From Ficedula albicollis (taxonomy: Eukaryota > Chordata > Aves > Passeriformes > Muscicapidae), in NCBI RefSeq assembly GCF_000247815.1, contig NC_021674.1, forward strand, positions 14,893,562 through 14,957,561: 64,000 bases of DNA, in the 5' to 3' direction. How positions within the stretch are numbered: the stretch's first letter is position 1; each line of letters opens with the position of its first letter. Positions 27,694 to 40,244 of this stretch are shown one piece after another. Position numbers and translations under genes: made by a program. The notes under the pieces are model-generated. The model saw nothing but the letters and a program-made list of their open reading frames with translations, did not search any database and had not been told where the DNA came from.

Positions 27694-30467
27694 CTGGTCT
27701 CATCGTACAGCAAGAGGAAAGAGCAAAGGAGAAGGGCTGTAAGGAAGGCTACTTTACAAGAACCAGATCCCCCAAAGCAGCAGCTCCACTTATGGCTGGT
27801 CACGCCGTGCCTCCTACCCCAGTCCTCACTTCCCTCACATTGCCCACGGTCAGGGCCTTTCCCTCCCATGGATTTTGCAAAAGCAAGATTCTAAGCACCA
27901 AGGCTTCCACCCAGCTAAGTTGTGGAAACCCAACTGAGGAGTAGCTTATTTCTCTCTTCTGTCACACTTCTGTGCCCCCAGATTTCTGCCTGCTGTTTAA
28001 AGGAAGCTTAACTCTCTGTGCAAAGCAAGTTATGAAATCTGTAGCACACATGCACACCCCCTTTAAATACAATTTCTGAGTTTCACCAAAAAGTCTCTTA
28101 GTCACTCAGGAAATAAGGCAGTCTCCAGGGCTGTGCAATAACTGTAATTCCCAGCACTGCATCACTGTTTGAGGTAACACACTTTTCTTCTAAAGCAGTA
28201 GGCTGGAACATCTATCTGTGCATGAAGTGCCACATCTAAAACATGCCATTTCTCCTCCTCCACTTCCTGTCCCTCTTTTCCTACTTACCTCCCTCCCAAG
28301 TGACAAAAATTCCCAGCAAGTAAATCAAGGAAGTGAATTAGCAGCCCAGGAGATTAACATTCACACTCCAAGACTGCTTCAACTTAGCCTGCTTGTTGCC
28401 AAGAGTAAATGAGAACAAAAAGCCTGTATGAGCTTAATTTATTCCCTGAGAAGCTAGAGAAGACATCAATGCCTGGCTGTCTTGAGTGCCCACCTCCTCC
28501 CCTCTGATCTGCTGCTTTACCTGAAATAACTTCCACCCAGAGAGCACAAGAACTATTCCTAGATCCCTGATTCCAATTCTGTATCCCGCAAGACATGTCT
28601 AAAGGTAGACAGTAAAAATACCAGTATCTGTCTTTTTGCCAATATACTGGAATTCTGCATGGAAAACGTTAAGGAATTAAATATTTGTACAATAACATGG
28701 TCTGACCCATCTCCCTTTTCATCCTTGGGCACAGGCTGCCAGTAAAACCAATTAACATCATTTGTGAAAGGCTGCTTCCCAAGAAGCACGTGTTAGCTCA
28801 GCAGTGATATGGATCCCATCCCCTCCTTCACTCCAGTTTACCAGGGCCTGTTCACTAACCATAAACATGACCAGAGACAAGAGATTCTGTGAAGTCACTC
28901 AGCCACTACTAATTCATTTTTTCATATTTCTGTTACAGGAAGAATTCAGCGCCAAGGAAAAAGTCTCTTTGTAACATACTGTAAGTGGTCAGCTGGAGTC
29001 CAAAAAACAGGGCCTAATAAAGCCCATTAGGAAATGCAACTCCAGCTGAAACTTTTGAAAGATGAGAAAAAACCTGATTTTCCTTAAGTTGTTTTTAAAC
29101 ATCAATATTAAGCATTTTAGGGGAAGACTGTAACTATTTCTAGTTGTCAGAAATCTTTCATTGCCTTTTGACAAAACGCCACATTTTTTATTGCCCTTCC
29201 AAAAAGATTTCCTTCTCAAGTACCCTCATCTACTCCCTCTATATGTATTTGTGCTTGTCCATGAGCTGTGAAAAAGAACACATTTTTGGAGGGGAAGGGA
29301 AGCCTCTTCTGAGCACAAGAACATACAGATAATCACAGTTAATCTGGCATCCTTTACAAGAATCTCTTTCTCTAGAAGCATGCCAAAATTTGATGTTATG
29401 AAGTTAAGACACCCTTCTGAAAGGAAATATAACAACAGGTGTGTATGACACTTGCACCAACTGACCATCATTTGTGCCTGCTATGAGCATGGATCAATCC
29501 CAAATTGCAGACCCTACACTGTGACAAAAGCAAGGAGTCTTTTCTTGGTTCCAAAGGCAGACGCGTTGCTTGTCTCCTCATGGACACAGGGGTGTCATTA
29601 TGCTCCACTGGGCTAAACAAAATTCCCAGCAGGCAAGGAAGCTGCCAACAGGTATGTGAAGGACCTAAAGAAAAGTTCTAAGCAAGGGCTGCTGCAAGGA
29701 CCCTGCTGGCAGCTATTGCGGCTCAATATGCAACTCAGAAAAGCAAACACAGTTTTCTAATTATTTACTATGTGTCCTCCTCCCCCTTTTTCCATTGAGA
29801 AGAGTGAAAATAGACTGCTGAATTTAATTTTTCGTTTACAGTTATTTTCATTTCCACATCTCCTCTTCCACCGTCTGTGCTCTAGGCTCCTCATCTAGGA
29901 GGATGTTGGCATCCTCACTCTTTTTCTGTCCCACTCCCCCAAGAGATAAATCTGCTTTTGCTGAAATTAAATAGAATAAAGCACTGAGAGTATTTTAAAT
30001 GCCTAGCTTCTGTGCGAGTTATTTCTTCTGATGTCATCTCAACTTAGTTATATTATAAGGATTAGAGGATACGAATTTCCCTACAAATAGAGCCAAAACC
30101 AACCCTAGATTAATTTTGATTATGAAATACAAAAGCATCTGTATGCCATGAAAATTGTTTTCCTCAGCTTCAGAAGACTGATGGATTTTAATTCCAAGTA
30201 TGCAGTGGCTCTCAACAATGATTTCCATTTCTGTGCTACTGCTAACCCTCTGGATAAATGTGCCAGGAGTTTTAGGAATTGCTTTTTTGAGTTACTGGTA
30301 CAATAACTTTAGTTTGAGATTCTCAGGCCTCTCATAGTTTACCACAGAAACTTTATTAACTCCCAGAGCTGTTGCCAAGCAGGTGTTTTATATCACCACA
30401 ATGCATGACTGGAAAAGGCAGACTCACTCAAGCCCAGATTCATTACAAAATATATACTTTGTGGTAC

Positions 30468-30494
30468 AAAATTCCTACAATAGGTAGGAATTTT
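30468..30494. other. Perfect 11-bp inverted repeat with 5-base loop
   Basis: AAAATTCCTAC (30468-30478) and GTAGGAATTTT (30484-30494) are exact reverse complements separated by AATAG. This is a compact potential hairpin or cruciform in intron 4. Confidence 0.7.
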
Positions 30495-30939
30495 CCTGAG
30501 ATTCAGAGATTCATGTGAAAAGAAATACAAGTATCAGCCTCTTTGGAGACAAAGATGACATTGACTGGTGGACTTATCGGGGATACTAAAAATAGCTCCA
30601 GGGTCAGCAGAGGCACCTGTGGGCAAATTTGGATAGGAATCAGTTCTGCCATTATTCTGTGGCAGATTTGGGGCTCTGATCTCTATACCTTCTATACAGC
30701 ACACTGTATTACACAGACCCATACTCATTTGCATGTCCTGTACTATATATAGGCTGCCTGGCAGCAGCATCAGCAGATCTACTTCAGCATAACCAATACG
30801 TATTAGATGTTAATTAGCAGTAGCTTTATTAAATTTCTATCAGTGGCCTGCATGCTATGAATCTAATTTTAGAAAGCATTTTAGCAAGGTAACAGAAAGC
30901 TACTTCAGTCATCTTTTGGAATAGATGGGGAAACAGTGT

Positions 30940-32093
30940 ATGGAACCTCCTCATACTGGAGTCATGCTTCACCAACCCGAGAGGTTTCTGTGCTGAGATG
31001 ACAGGCTTGCTGGAGAGGAGAGCAGTGGACGTTGCTTATCTTGACTTTGATAAGGTTTCCAGTACTGTTTCCCATCCCACTGCCACTGGCTTATGGAAGC
31101 ACAGACTGAGAGTGGGCAGTGAGGGGACTGGCTTAGAGGGTTATCATCAGTGTACCAAGCCCAGCTGGAAGCCAGTCACTAGGGTGACTCACCTCTGGTT
31201 TTATAGTGTCTGTCTTCATTAATGACCTGGATCATGGGACAGGCCTCACTATCAACAAGCTTCCAGCAAGACTGGGAGAAGCAATTGATACACAGGACAG
31301 TTGGGCAGCCACTGAGAGAGGTCTTGACAGGCTGGAAATTTGGGTCAACAGGAACCTCCTGAAGTTCAAGAAAAAGAAATGCAGAGCTCTGCCTCTGCGG
31401 AGGAACAACCCCATGCTTCAGCACAGGTCAGAAAGTGGTTTTGAAGAAGACAGCCTGTGGGTCTTGGTGTACAAAATACTGAGCCTAAGATAGAAATGTG
31501 TCTCCAGTGACAAGAAAGGCCCAGTTTCCTGCACTGGGAACCATAGATCAAAGGGGTGATTCATCCTTACAATTCAGCACTGGAGAGACACTTCTGCAGG
31601 ACCAGTGCAGCACTTTCCAGCATGTGACAGACATGAGTTACAGAAGTGAGACCAGCAAACAGCCACAGAGATGATTTAGGGACTGGAGCATCTAACATAC
31701 AAGAGGAGGCTGAGACAATTGGGATTGCTTAGCTTGGAGAAGAGGAGGCTCAGGAAGGATCTTATTAGTGTTGATAAGATGGATGAATGAAAAGGGAACA
31801 GATTTGGACAGGGGTATCCAATGAAAGGACAACAGGCAAACACAAGGCACTTTCCTTGTGCTTGAAAGGCCAGGAATTCCATTAAAACACAAGAGAAAGC
31901 TTACTTGCATTAAGGGTGACTGAACATTGGAACAAGTTGCCCAGAAATCTTATGGAGTCTCTATTTCCAGATATTTGAAATGGGAGTGGATATATCTCTG
32001 GGTAACCTGCTTTAGCTCACCCTGCATCAAGAAGGGAAGTTGGACTGCTCAATCTCAGGGGTTCCTTCCAACCTCAACCATTCTGCATCTGTG
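30940..32093 (+). mobile_element. CR1 LINE, long decayed copy: reverse transcriptase C-terminal half to 3' end
   Basis: This 1.15 kb remnant keeps recognisable CR1 ORF2 peptides in order: SCFTNPRGF, then RAVDVAYLDFDKVSSTVSH, then VFINDLDHGTGLTINKL, then LDRLEIWVNRNLLKF and CRALPLRRNNPM. The catalytic FADD box expected just after VFINDLD is lost, and stops and frameshifts break the frame. The 3' part includes a LGLLSLEK-type region around 31720 (GGGATTGCTTAGCTTGGAGA) and ends with GGTTCCTTCCAACCTCAACC at 32060-32079. It is old and cannot encode an active enzyme. The segment between about 31500 and 31650 is too diverged to align by eye. Confidence 0.88.
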
Positions 32094-32734
32094 AAACACA
32101 GGACTCAAAAACAAACAATAGCAGGTAACAGATTACTCCTGTTATCCTCTGCATGACCTCCAAGCACTCTACAGAGTGATGAATCAGCCCAGTAAGCTGA
32201 CAACTGCAAGGACAAAGGCATCATTTATTGTACCCAGAGCTATTATCACATAGCCTTCAACATTATGGCCTATTTCTACCACAACAGTGGCCATAATAAC
32301 CATGATGATCTCTCTGGATACTGCCTCAAGCAATAAAAAATTCTGCAGTTTAACATTTTAATTTAAACCTTTATGCTGCAAAGCCACACACTATGTTGTA
32401 TTGTTTAGGCACTACTCAGTGTCTTGTTACAAGTCACATCCACGAGGTCTTTCACTGAAGCTGCAGTAAGAAAGAAATTGACTCGGATATCTAGAATCCA
32501 CAATACATATCAGTTTAGGCAGAAACTAATAACACCGTGGTCTTCAGTGATAGAGTAACCCAGAATCCAAGATACAAATATTTTCAGACTTTTGAGAAGT
32601 ACAGACCTGGATATGTCACCTAGAAAGAATTAGTTGCTTAAAGAGAGCCTGGGCAGTGCTCAGTTTCTCCCAAAAGGCTCTTCTCCCAAATAGAAAATGC
32701 TGCTGACAGAACCTGAGCCCAGGTTTACACAAGA

Positions 32735-32870
32735 TAGCAAAGGCTAAATTTTCAAATGGCTTCTTCATACTCAGTCCTTAATGTGAGGGTGAGCTGGAGA
32801 CAGAGCAAGGGCTAAATTTTCAAATGGCTTCTTCATAGTCAGTCCTTAATGTGAGGGTGAGCTGGAGACA
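32735..32870. repeat. Tandem duplication, 68-bp unit
   Basis: Copies at 32735-32802 and 32803-32870 share GGCTAAATTTTCAAATGGCT and GTGAGGGTGAGCTGGAGACA and differ at only a few bases. They abut head to tail without a spacer. Confidence 0.93.
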
Positions 32871-33485
32871 ACCTTTGGCCTCTCCCAGCCCTGCGAGGGC
32901 GAGGTGCTAGATCCCAAACATGCCCAAGTACTTCTCTGTCACCTAACTTTCCTTAGGCCCCCCAACCGTGACTCAGTTGGCCAGGCTCTAGGTTTCAGAA
33001 GCCACAATCCAGTTGTCATGGAAACTTAGATAGTTTAAACACTCTGGCTGTTCATGCAGCATGTAGCCTCAGAAGGAACACTTTGCTGATTAATTCTAAT
33101 CGATACACTAATGCTTTGGATGCCATTTTGCATGCTCCTCTGGATAATGCCAGCACTGATTAATTGCAAGTGCAAGTCAGGATGATCTCTTAGAGGCAGT
33201 GCATTAAAAAAAAAGAAAAAAAGTTCTAGAACTCCCAAGTAAAGCTTCAAACCAGAATACTTCCAATCCTGCATTTGTCTGCCTTCATGGCTAAATGATT
33301 TTGAATCCAATTAACACTCACATACTCTTCCATCCTAAAGAGGGGTTTCAAAACGCTTGATTGCAGCAAGCTTTGGGACTACGGTTTTGACATCCCGTGC
33401 ACAGCAATCATCTTTGTGATCATTCCCCAGACTTCCAACTAATTCTGGAAGGTAGAATTAATTTCTGTGCTGTCAGCCAGCCTGC

Positions 33486-33520
33486 CACCTGTGCTGCCAC
33501 CTGTGTCACCACCTATGTCT
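33486..33520. repeat. Short repeat, CTGCCACCTGTG-like, about three units
   Basis: CCTGCCACCTGTG, CTGCCACCTGTG and TCACCACCTATG follow one another directly. This small imperfect 12-13 bp array was probably produced by slippage. Confidence 0.7.
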
Positions 33521-34251
33521 TCAGTGGAGTGCAGTTTGCACTGGCCCAAAGGCAGAAGTTAAGTTTCACCTAGGACACTGTCCCAGCTTTGACAGATCCA
33601 CTGTTTTCTCACTTTTAGAGAAAATTTGAAAGCAAGTCTTCAACTTACAACAAAAAGATGGAAATCATTAGCAAAAAGCCCCAAAGAACCAGTGCTTAAG
33701 TCCTAGTAAATCAGGCTAACTGCACTTGAACTGTGTTGTGGGAAATGAGGAGCTGCGTGGGCCCTTCAAGGGTCATGGATCAGCTCATGTGCTCCCAGCA
33801 ACAATTAATAGCAGGTTGAGGGAACACAAGAACTTCCAACTAGCTCCTCTTCTTGAGAAAAAGTTCTGTGAATTCAAGCTGTATTCTGCTCTCTCATCTC
33901 CACTTTCCCAGTACAAAAATTGTGGAATTTAACAGACTCCTCACAGCTAAACTGAATGACAGTGTGATTTTTATTTCTTCAGGTCCAGGCCCTCATCTGA
34001 AATATTCCTGTTGCTACCAGCACTTATCATGGTATGGCTGTGAGGAAAATGCAGTGTATCTTGGCATGGGTTTAGAATTTTATCTCTTTGATAAAAGGTT
34101 CTGAAAACTTTTGGGAACTACAAAATTAAGCAGAAATAATAGCAGCTGTGTCAGAGTATTTCACATTAAAATCTGCCTGCAGCAGCAAAAATATTAGAAG
34201 CTGATTTTTGAGAATGAAACCTTGTTAAGGATGGAATTAAAATTAGCACTA

Positions 34252-35106
34252 GGAGTCCAAGAGAGAATTTTTTTCTCTTTAATGGATAAATAGGGAAAAG
34301 AACAAAACTTTTTTCATCCTGCATGCCCCCGAATAATTATGCAGAAGTTTATAATATGTTTTAATCTTGCCTCCATACTGCTTCAGACTTCTCTTTGCTC
34401 CAACAATTAATGGGCACTGCAAAAAACGGAAGAACCAGATTAGACCTTTTTAGGCTCCAGTCAACAGAAAACTAAAAAAATGTTTTCAAGAGGATGCCAA
34501 TAAAATTTATAGAGACAGAGGATTAAAAATAAAATTGCCTGTAGGAGTTGGGGTAAACTCTTTCTTCGTTAATTCAAATGATGCAATATATTGTCTTGTA
34601 ATTCTTTTGAATTATCAACCTTAAAGTAATTTCAGTTTACTGATCTTTTCTTTGCTCCAACAATTAATGGGCGCTGCATAAAACGGAAGAACCAGATTAG
34701 ACCTTTTTAGGGAGTCCAAGAGAGAATTTTTTTCTCTTTAATGGATAAATAGGGAAAAGAACAAAACTTTTTTCATCCTGCATGCCCCCGAATAATTATG
34801 CAGAAGTTTATAATATGTTTTAATCTTGCCTCCATACTGCTTCAGACTTTTCTTTGCTCCAACAATTAATGGGCGCTGCATAAAACGGAAGAACCAGATT
34901 AGACCTTTTTAGGCTCCAGTCAACAGAAAACTAAAAAAATGTTTTCAAGAGGATGCCAATAAAATTTATAGAGACAGAGGATTAAAAATAAAATTGCCTG
35001 TAGGAGTTGGGGTAAACTCTTTCTTCGTTAATTCAAATGATGCAATATATTGTCTTGTAATTCTTTTGAATTATCAACCTTAAAGTAATTTCAGTTTACT
35101 GATCTT
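34252..35106. repeat. Mosaic tandem duplication, 459-bp unit plus an extra 60-bp copy
   Basis: The order is X-b-c-b-X-b-c. X runs 34252-34393 and again 34711-34852, starting GGAGTCCAAGAGAG. Element b (TTTGCTCCAACAATTAATGG to CTTTTTAG, 60 bp) occurs at 34394-34453, 34651-34710 and 34853-34912. Element c runs 34454-34646 and 34913-35106 and ends TTACTGATCT. The first b reads GGGCACTGCAAAA, while the second and third both read GGGCGCTGCATAA. The long copies are otherwise almost identical. Confidence 0.95.
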
Positions 35107-36109
35107 AAAATTACTTAAACAGCACCAGGTCCAGAATTTGAAGTGTGATGATATAGTGTTGAAAAAAGGCAACAAATAAAAATGCTGTACAATAATGCAA
35201 GAGATGATTTAACATTAAAGGAGGAAATTCTTGATGTGCAACACAAAGTTTGCAATATTAATTCCTCTGTTCATTGATCACTTTATTTTATAAGAGCAAG
35301 AAAAATGGGAAAATTTTACTTCTAAGAGAAAGAAAAATGGTATTCCTCTTCCTCTATTGATTTAATGCCGAGTGTCTTTCTACCCTTTTCTTTGGCCTTT
35401 TGTATAAGCAAGACATAACTGTAACTGGTAGGTTAAACACAGTTGAGACCTTTGTTAGTGTCACTGGATCAGACCTTTAACATCCCTGTGAGTGGTTCTA
35501 TGAATGCTTCCCCACACTTTCCTCAAAATGTCATTAGAAGATACTTTCATGAAAGTTTTGCCATGAAAAAAACAAAATTTAAAAAAAAATTTGCAATTAT
35601 TTTATTTTCTGTTACTCTTTTAGTGATTTTAAGATGAAACCAAAACCACTGCCACCTCCTCCCGAGAAAATGTGCTGCAATTGTGCTTGGTTTGACCAAT
35701 AAGTCAGGCATTGAGGAATTACTGTGCCTAGAACAGGAGACCAACAAGTTTTTGACTCCAAAATGCAATGATATCCCCTCATGAGTGCTGGGAAGGAGGT
35801 TAAGTCTGCCCTCTTTCTAGAATTGCAGTGCTGGGTTCCTTTGTACAGCTGCTCTACTGAGAATTGTACAGCTGGGAAGATATTGCAATATGGAAGAAAC
35901 TGCTTAGGCTTCAGTGAAATACAAGCTGCCCACGAAGGATATTTTTTTATGTTCTACTTATTCCTGGCAACAATGGAAATTTGCAATTAAGCCACTACAG
36001 TTTCTTTGGTAGTAGACTCTTCTCCTGTGCAGAGAGCATATTACACAACCACAGCACATAGGAAAACACTCTACATGGGAAAAAATATTAAAATGGCAGA
36101 AGACAAAAC

Positions 36110-38061
36110 CTACAGAAAAAAAATCTGTACTTTTTAACTTCCACAGAGTTAAAAAAATATTTTTAAATTGCTTTCCTGAATGTTTCTTTGAAAAATCACT
36201 GCTACAAAGACTTTGCCTTCCTAACCTGTTTCAAGAAAATTCCCTGCTCTGAAAACGTGGAGACTTACCTTTGAGCACTGAGAAGAACTGAAAAGGTAAC
36301 TGAATGAAGAACTGCACACACACAATTAAATCTTATTCTTGTGATTACAAATGAGAAACTTATAATGGGATTTAATACTGACTCAGCCCTGGAACAAAGA
36401 GCAGAGGAACTACAGTGGGATTTGAAGTCAGACAAGGAATTTTTGCTGTATGGTGGTGGCAAACCTTTTTCCAAGAGAGTAATCAACTTTCTCCTGGAAG
36501 GTAACCCACTAAATAAATGGCAGAGTTATTATTAATTCAGCTAATATTTTCAAAAAGTCTGTGGAATAAGCAATCCAGGTTTTTACAGGACAGTTTTTGT
36601 TACTGACCATTCCAAAATGTAAACTTAGTGCTCCAGACATGCCAAGAAACTCATCGAATAAAAACTCTATTGGACAAGAGTGGTTGAGACATGAGAAAGC
36701 ATTGTTGGTTTTTTAAATGACAGAGCCAATTATTTTAATTAGCCACTTCATCACATCCAATAAACAGTTGTGAGGTTTTTTGTGTAGCACCCCATGGACA
36801 TGACATGGCTAATCACTCTGGTAAGAGACTTCTGCAATTGCACGTACAGCAGAGCTCAACAACTTGCTCAGAGGAATCTGTTCCTCTGGCCCTGAACTCT
36901 TCTTTACATTCCCCAGTAAAACCAATCATGATGGAACTTTCTTCTGCCTCTTGAGCAGTATGTAGTTGGAGGTACTCCCTCAATGCTAAAATTAGTTGTC
37001 ACATTCAAGATGTAGCAGCAAAACTGATCTGAAAAGAATAGCTCAGCAGATTTGTCTGGTGCACAATGGCTCTTTAGTGTCATCTCTACAGAAAAAAAAT
37101 CTGTACTTTTTAACTTCCACAGAGTTAAAAAAATATTTTTAAATTGCTTTCCTGAATGTTTCTTTGAAAAATCACTGCTACAAAGACTTTGCCTTCCTAA
37201 CCTGTTTCAAGAAAATTCCCTGCTCTGAAAACGTGGAGACTTACCTTTGAGCACTGAGAAGAACTGAAAAGGTAACTGAATGAAGAACTGCACACACACA
37301 ATTAAATCTTATTCTTGTGATTACAAATGAGAAACTTATAATGGGATTTAATACTGACTCAGCCCTGGAACAAAGAGCAGAGGAACTACAGTGGGATTTG
37401 AAGTCAGACAAGGAATTTTTGCTGTATGGTGGTGGCAAACCTTTTTCCAAGAGAGTAATCAACTTTCTCCTGGAAGGTAACCCACTAAATAAATGGCAGA
37501 GTTATTATTAATTCAGCTAATATTTTCAAAAAGTCTGTGGAATAAGCAATCCAGGTTTTTACAGGACAGTTTTTGTTACTGACCATTCCAAAATGTAAAC
37601 TTAGTGCTCCAGACATGCCAAGAAACTCATCGAATAAAAACTCTATTGGACAAGAGTGGTTGAGACATGAGAAAGCATTGTTGGTTTTTTAAATGACAGA
37701 GCAAATTATTTTAATTAGCCACTTCATCACATCCAATAAACAGTTGTGAGGTTTTTTGTGTAGCACCCCGTGGACATGACATGGCTAATCACTCTGGTAA
37801 GAGACTTCTGCAATTGCACGTACAGCAGAGCTCAACAACTTGCTCAGAGGAATCTGTTCCTCTGGCCCTGAACTCTTCTTTACATTCCCCAGTAAAACCA
37901 ATCATGATGGAACTTTCTTCTGCCTCTTGAGCAGTATGTAGTTGGAGGTACTCCCTCAATGCTAAAATTAGTTGTCACATTCAAGATGTAGCAGCAAAAC
38001 TGATCTGAAAAGAATAGCTCAGCAGATTTGTCTGGTGCACAATGGCTCTTTAGTGTCATCT
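36110..38061. repeat. Tandem duplication, two 976-bp copies nearly identical
   Basis: Copy 1 is 36110-37085 and copy 2 is 37086-38061, joined head to tail with at most one base of shared sequence at the junction. I found two differences: GAGCCAATT against GAGCAAATT (near 36725 and 37701) and CCCCATGG against CCCCGTGG. A 64-codon frame on the plus strand (36341-36535 and 37317-37511) and a 73-codon frame on the minus strand are simply copied with it; neither looks like a gene. The low divergence means either a very recent event or two haplotypes placed in series. Confidence 0.96.
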
Positions 38062-39609
38062 CCCCTTGTAGCCCTCTCCCTATTTGTGCATCAGCTTGAT
38101 TACACCTACTTTAACAAAACTAACACTGCCAAAAATGAAATTTCATCGTATGAAACCAAGTTGCAATAACTATTGGCAACATGTAAACCCAGGCAATCCC
38201 AGGAACACTGAGCATTCATGCAAACCTTGATATCTTTAGGTGTTTTTACAGATCTCACAGCACCTCAGCAAAAAATCAAACACCTCATTTTTCAGGTGGG
38301 TGAAAAGGAGGCACAGCAAGGTTATGTGATTCATTTAATCAGTAACTAGATAGAATTAGGATCAGGGATAAAAGTTTCTGATTCTTATTCCTACATCCTA
38401 ATCCACTGCATCACTCTGCTTCTGATGAGGGTAATTAAATTTCATGCTTCAGGGAGTAACTTAATTGTCTTTGAGGATCAGAAGGAAACTCCATCCTTTC
38501 AACACAATGCACAACACTGCTCAGGTGTGCCAAAGAGTAGTTTTCATTTTCTACTTAAATATTGAAAGTAAAACAATCTAATCCTAATTACAGTCAAATA
38601 CAGTCAAGGCTTCAGAAAGACTATTCATCTAAAGGAAGAGTAGTGGCAAAATGCTCTGAAATTATTTAGTTCTCAACAGCTGTGTCTGGGAGACCAATTA
38701 AACCAGGATTTTTACCTCCACACTCAGCAATGGCTTTTCATGGCACAGGTAAAGGGAAGTAAGAATATTGTATCTGCTCACCACCTATCTGGTGGAAATA
38801 AAGCCATGAAAGATTTTAGGTTCAAAGTTAGGTTCAAAGAGTGAGTGAGAGAGAGGACTTCACTTAAAAGAACAGCTATGCTTGATTGTGTATCCTTTAT
38901 GGATATCACGTTGCAATTATCTAGCAGCTGTAATCAGCTAGCCTTGAAAATCAGATATCAATACAGCTAAAGAAAGATTAAAGACTAGATGAAGAACTGT
39001 TTGAAGCATTAGGCTTAGAAGGATTTATGGAACATCTACTCCAGGCATTCCCGCCCCTACAAGACACTCTAAGAAGCTCCTAAATCCCATTTCATCAGGT
39101 CAAACCCCATAAAAAGCTGTCTGGTTAAAAAGAAAAAATAGCCTGACTGGGTATTAGAGATTCCCAGAACTGGCAGATAATCCTCAGCAAATACCACCTT
39201 TCCCATAACTTCAGCTGTTTCCAGTCTTTGCCTGCAGCTCAGAGGTAGCATATGATTGCACTGGGCAGAGCGTGTGCCATATGAGATGCAAAATAAGTAA
39301 ATTAGAATAAAACATGGTGCAGAACAAAGAGAAGTGAAATGCTTCCCATATAACTGTACAATACAGAGGATATCTGTGCACAAGCAATGAGAGGGGTAAC
39401 ATAAAGGGAAAATGGGTGTGAAAATAAGAGATGCATTTCTTGATGAAAAACTTCTTCTTCCAATTTAATTTACTTCCTTCAAACACAATAATTTGAATGA
39501 AATTATTCTTTAGGAAGGATATGCCTTGGGAAATATGAGGCTTGGAATGCAGAAAGGTTTTGTCCATTACTGCTTATGTAGCAGATATTGTAAGAATTAC
39601 CCTGTTGGG

Positions 39610-39732
39610 GAAGAGGTCTTTGAATTGTATGACTCAATTTTCAATGGAGAAGGAAGTTAAAAGAAAAAAAGGAGAGAAGAGGTCTTTGACTCAATTTTCA
39701 GTGGAGAAGGAAGTTAAAAGAAAAAAAGGAGA
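39610..39732. repeat. Tandem duplication, 66 and 57 bp copies
   Basis: Copy 1 (39610-39675) and copy 2 (39676-39732) both begin GAAGAGGTCTTTGA and end AAAAAAAGGAGA. Copy 2 lacks nine bases (the AATTGTATG region) and has one substitution in the CAATTTTC(A)GTGGAG stretch. Confidence 0.93.
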
Positions 39733-39861
39733 GTGACTAAAGCAGTCACTTTGTCAGTGTCCTCAAAGACAAGAAACTCGGGAGGCCAGTGTCTGCTCTT
39801 CAGAGCAAATGACACTTCAGAAGTCAGACAGATCATACCACTTAACAACTGAAATGTCAAT

Positions 39862-39889
39862 TTTAAAGAGACAGAAATGTCTCTTTAAA
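39862..39889. other. Perfect 12-bp hairpin with GAAA tetraloop
   Basis: TTTAAAGAGACA (39862-39873) and TGTCTCTTTAAA (39878-39889) are exact reverse complements around GAAA. As RNA this reads as a 12-bp stem closed by a GNRA-type tetraloop on the plus strand; on the ALK-sense strand the loop is UUUC. Confidence 0.75.
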
Positions 39890-40114
39890 GTGAGGTTTGC
39901 ACAGCTTTCAACACAGCAGCAGTCACAGCAACATCCAGCACTGACAACAATGTCTGCCCCATCCTACCACATTTGCAACATAAACACCAGTAGCATTTGG
40001 GTAGGTCCAAAAATGCTACCAACTGTCAAGTCTAGTTTTGTCCACACATGTTGAGACTGTTTCTGTCCCACTGATCTAAATCCCCTGCATTTAGTGTTAG
40101 GTATTTCCGAAAGA

Positions 40115-40244
40115 GAATCGGAGCAAGCCATGCAGAACATCCAGAAGGGAAGTCAGGAGTAGCCAATTGCATCAGACACGAATCGGAGCAAGCCAAGCAG
40201 AACATCCAGAAGGGAAGTCAGGAGTAGCCAATTGCATCAGACAC
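40115..40244. repeat. Tandem duplication, 65-bp unit
   Basis: Copies at 40115-40179 and 40180-40244 share GAATCGGAGCAAGCCA and the closing AATTGCATCAGACAC. They differ by one base near the start (CCATGCAG against CCAAGCAG). Confidence 0.95.

Noticed and set aside
36265..37511. Duplicated 64- and 73-codon frames suggesting a duplicated small gene
   Set aside because: Both strands are open over the same bases, and the frames are repeated only because the DNA is tandemly duplicated; no motif or signal is seen.
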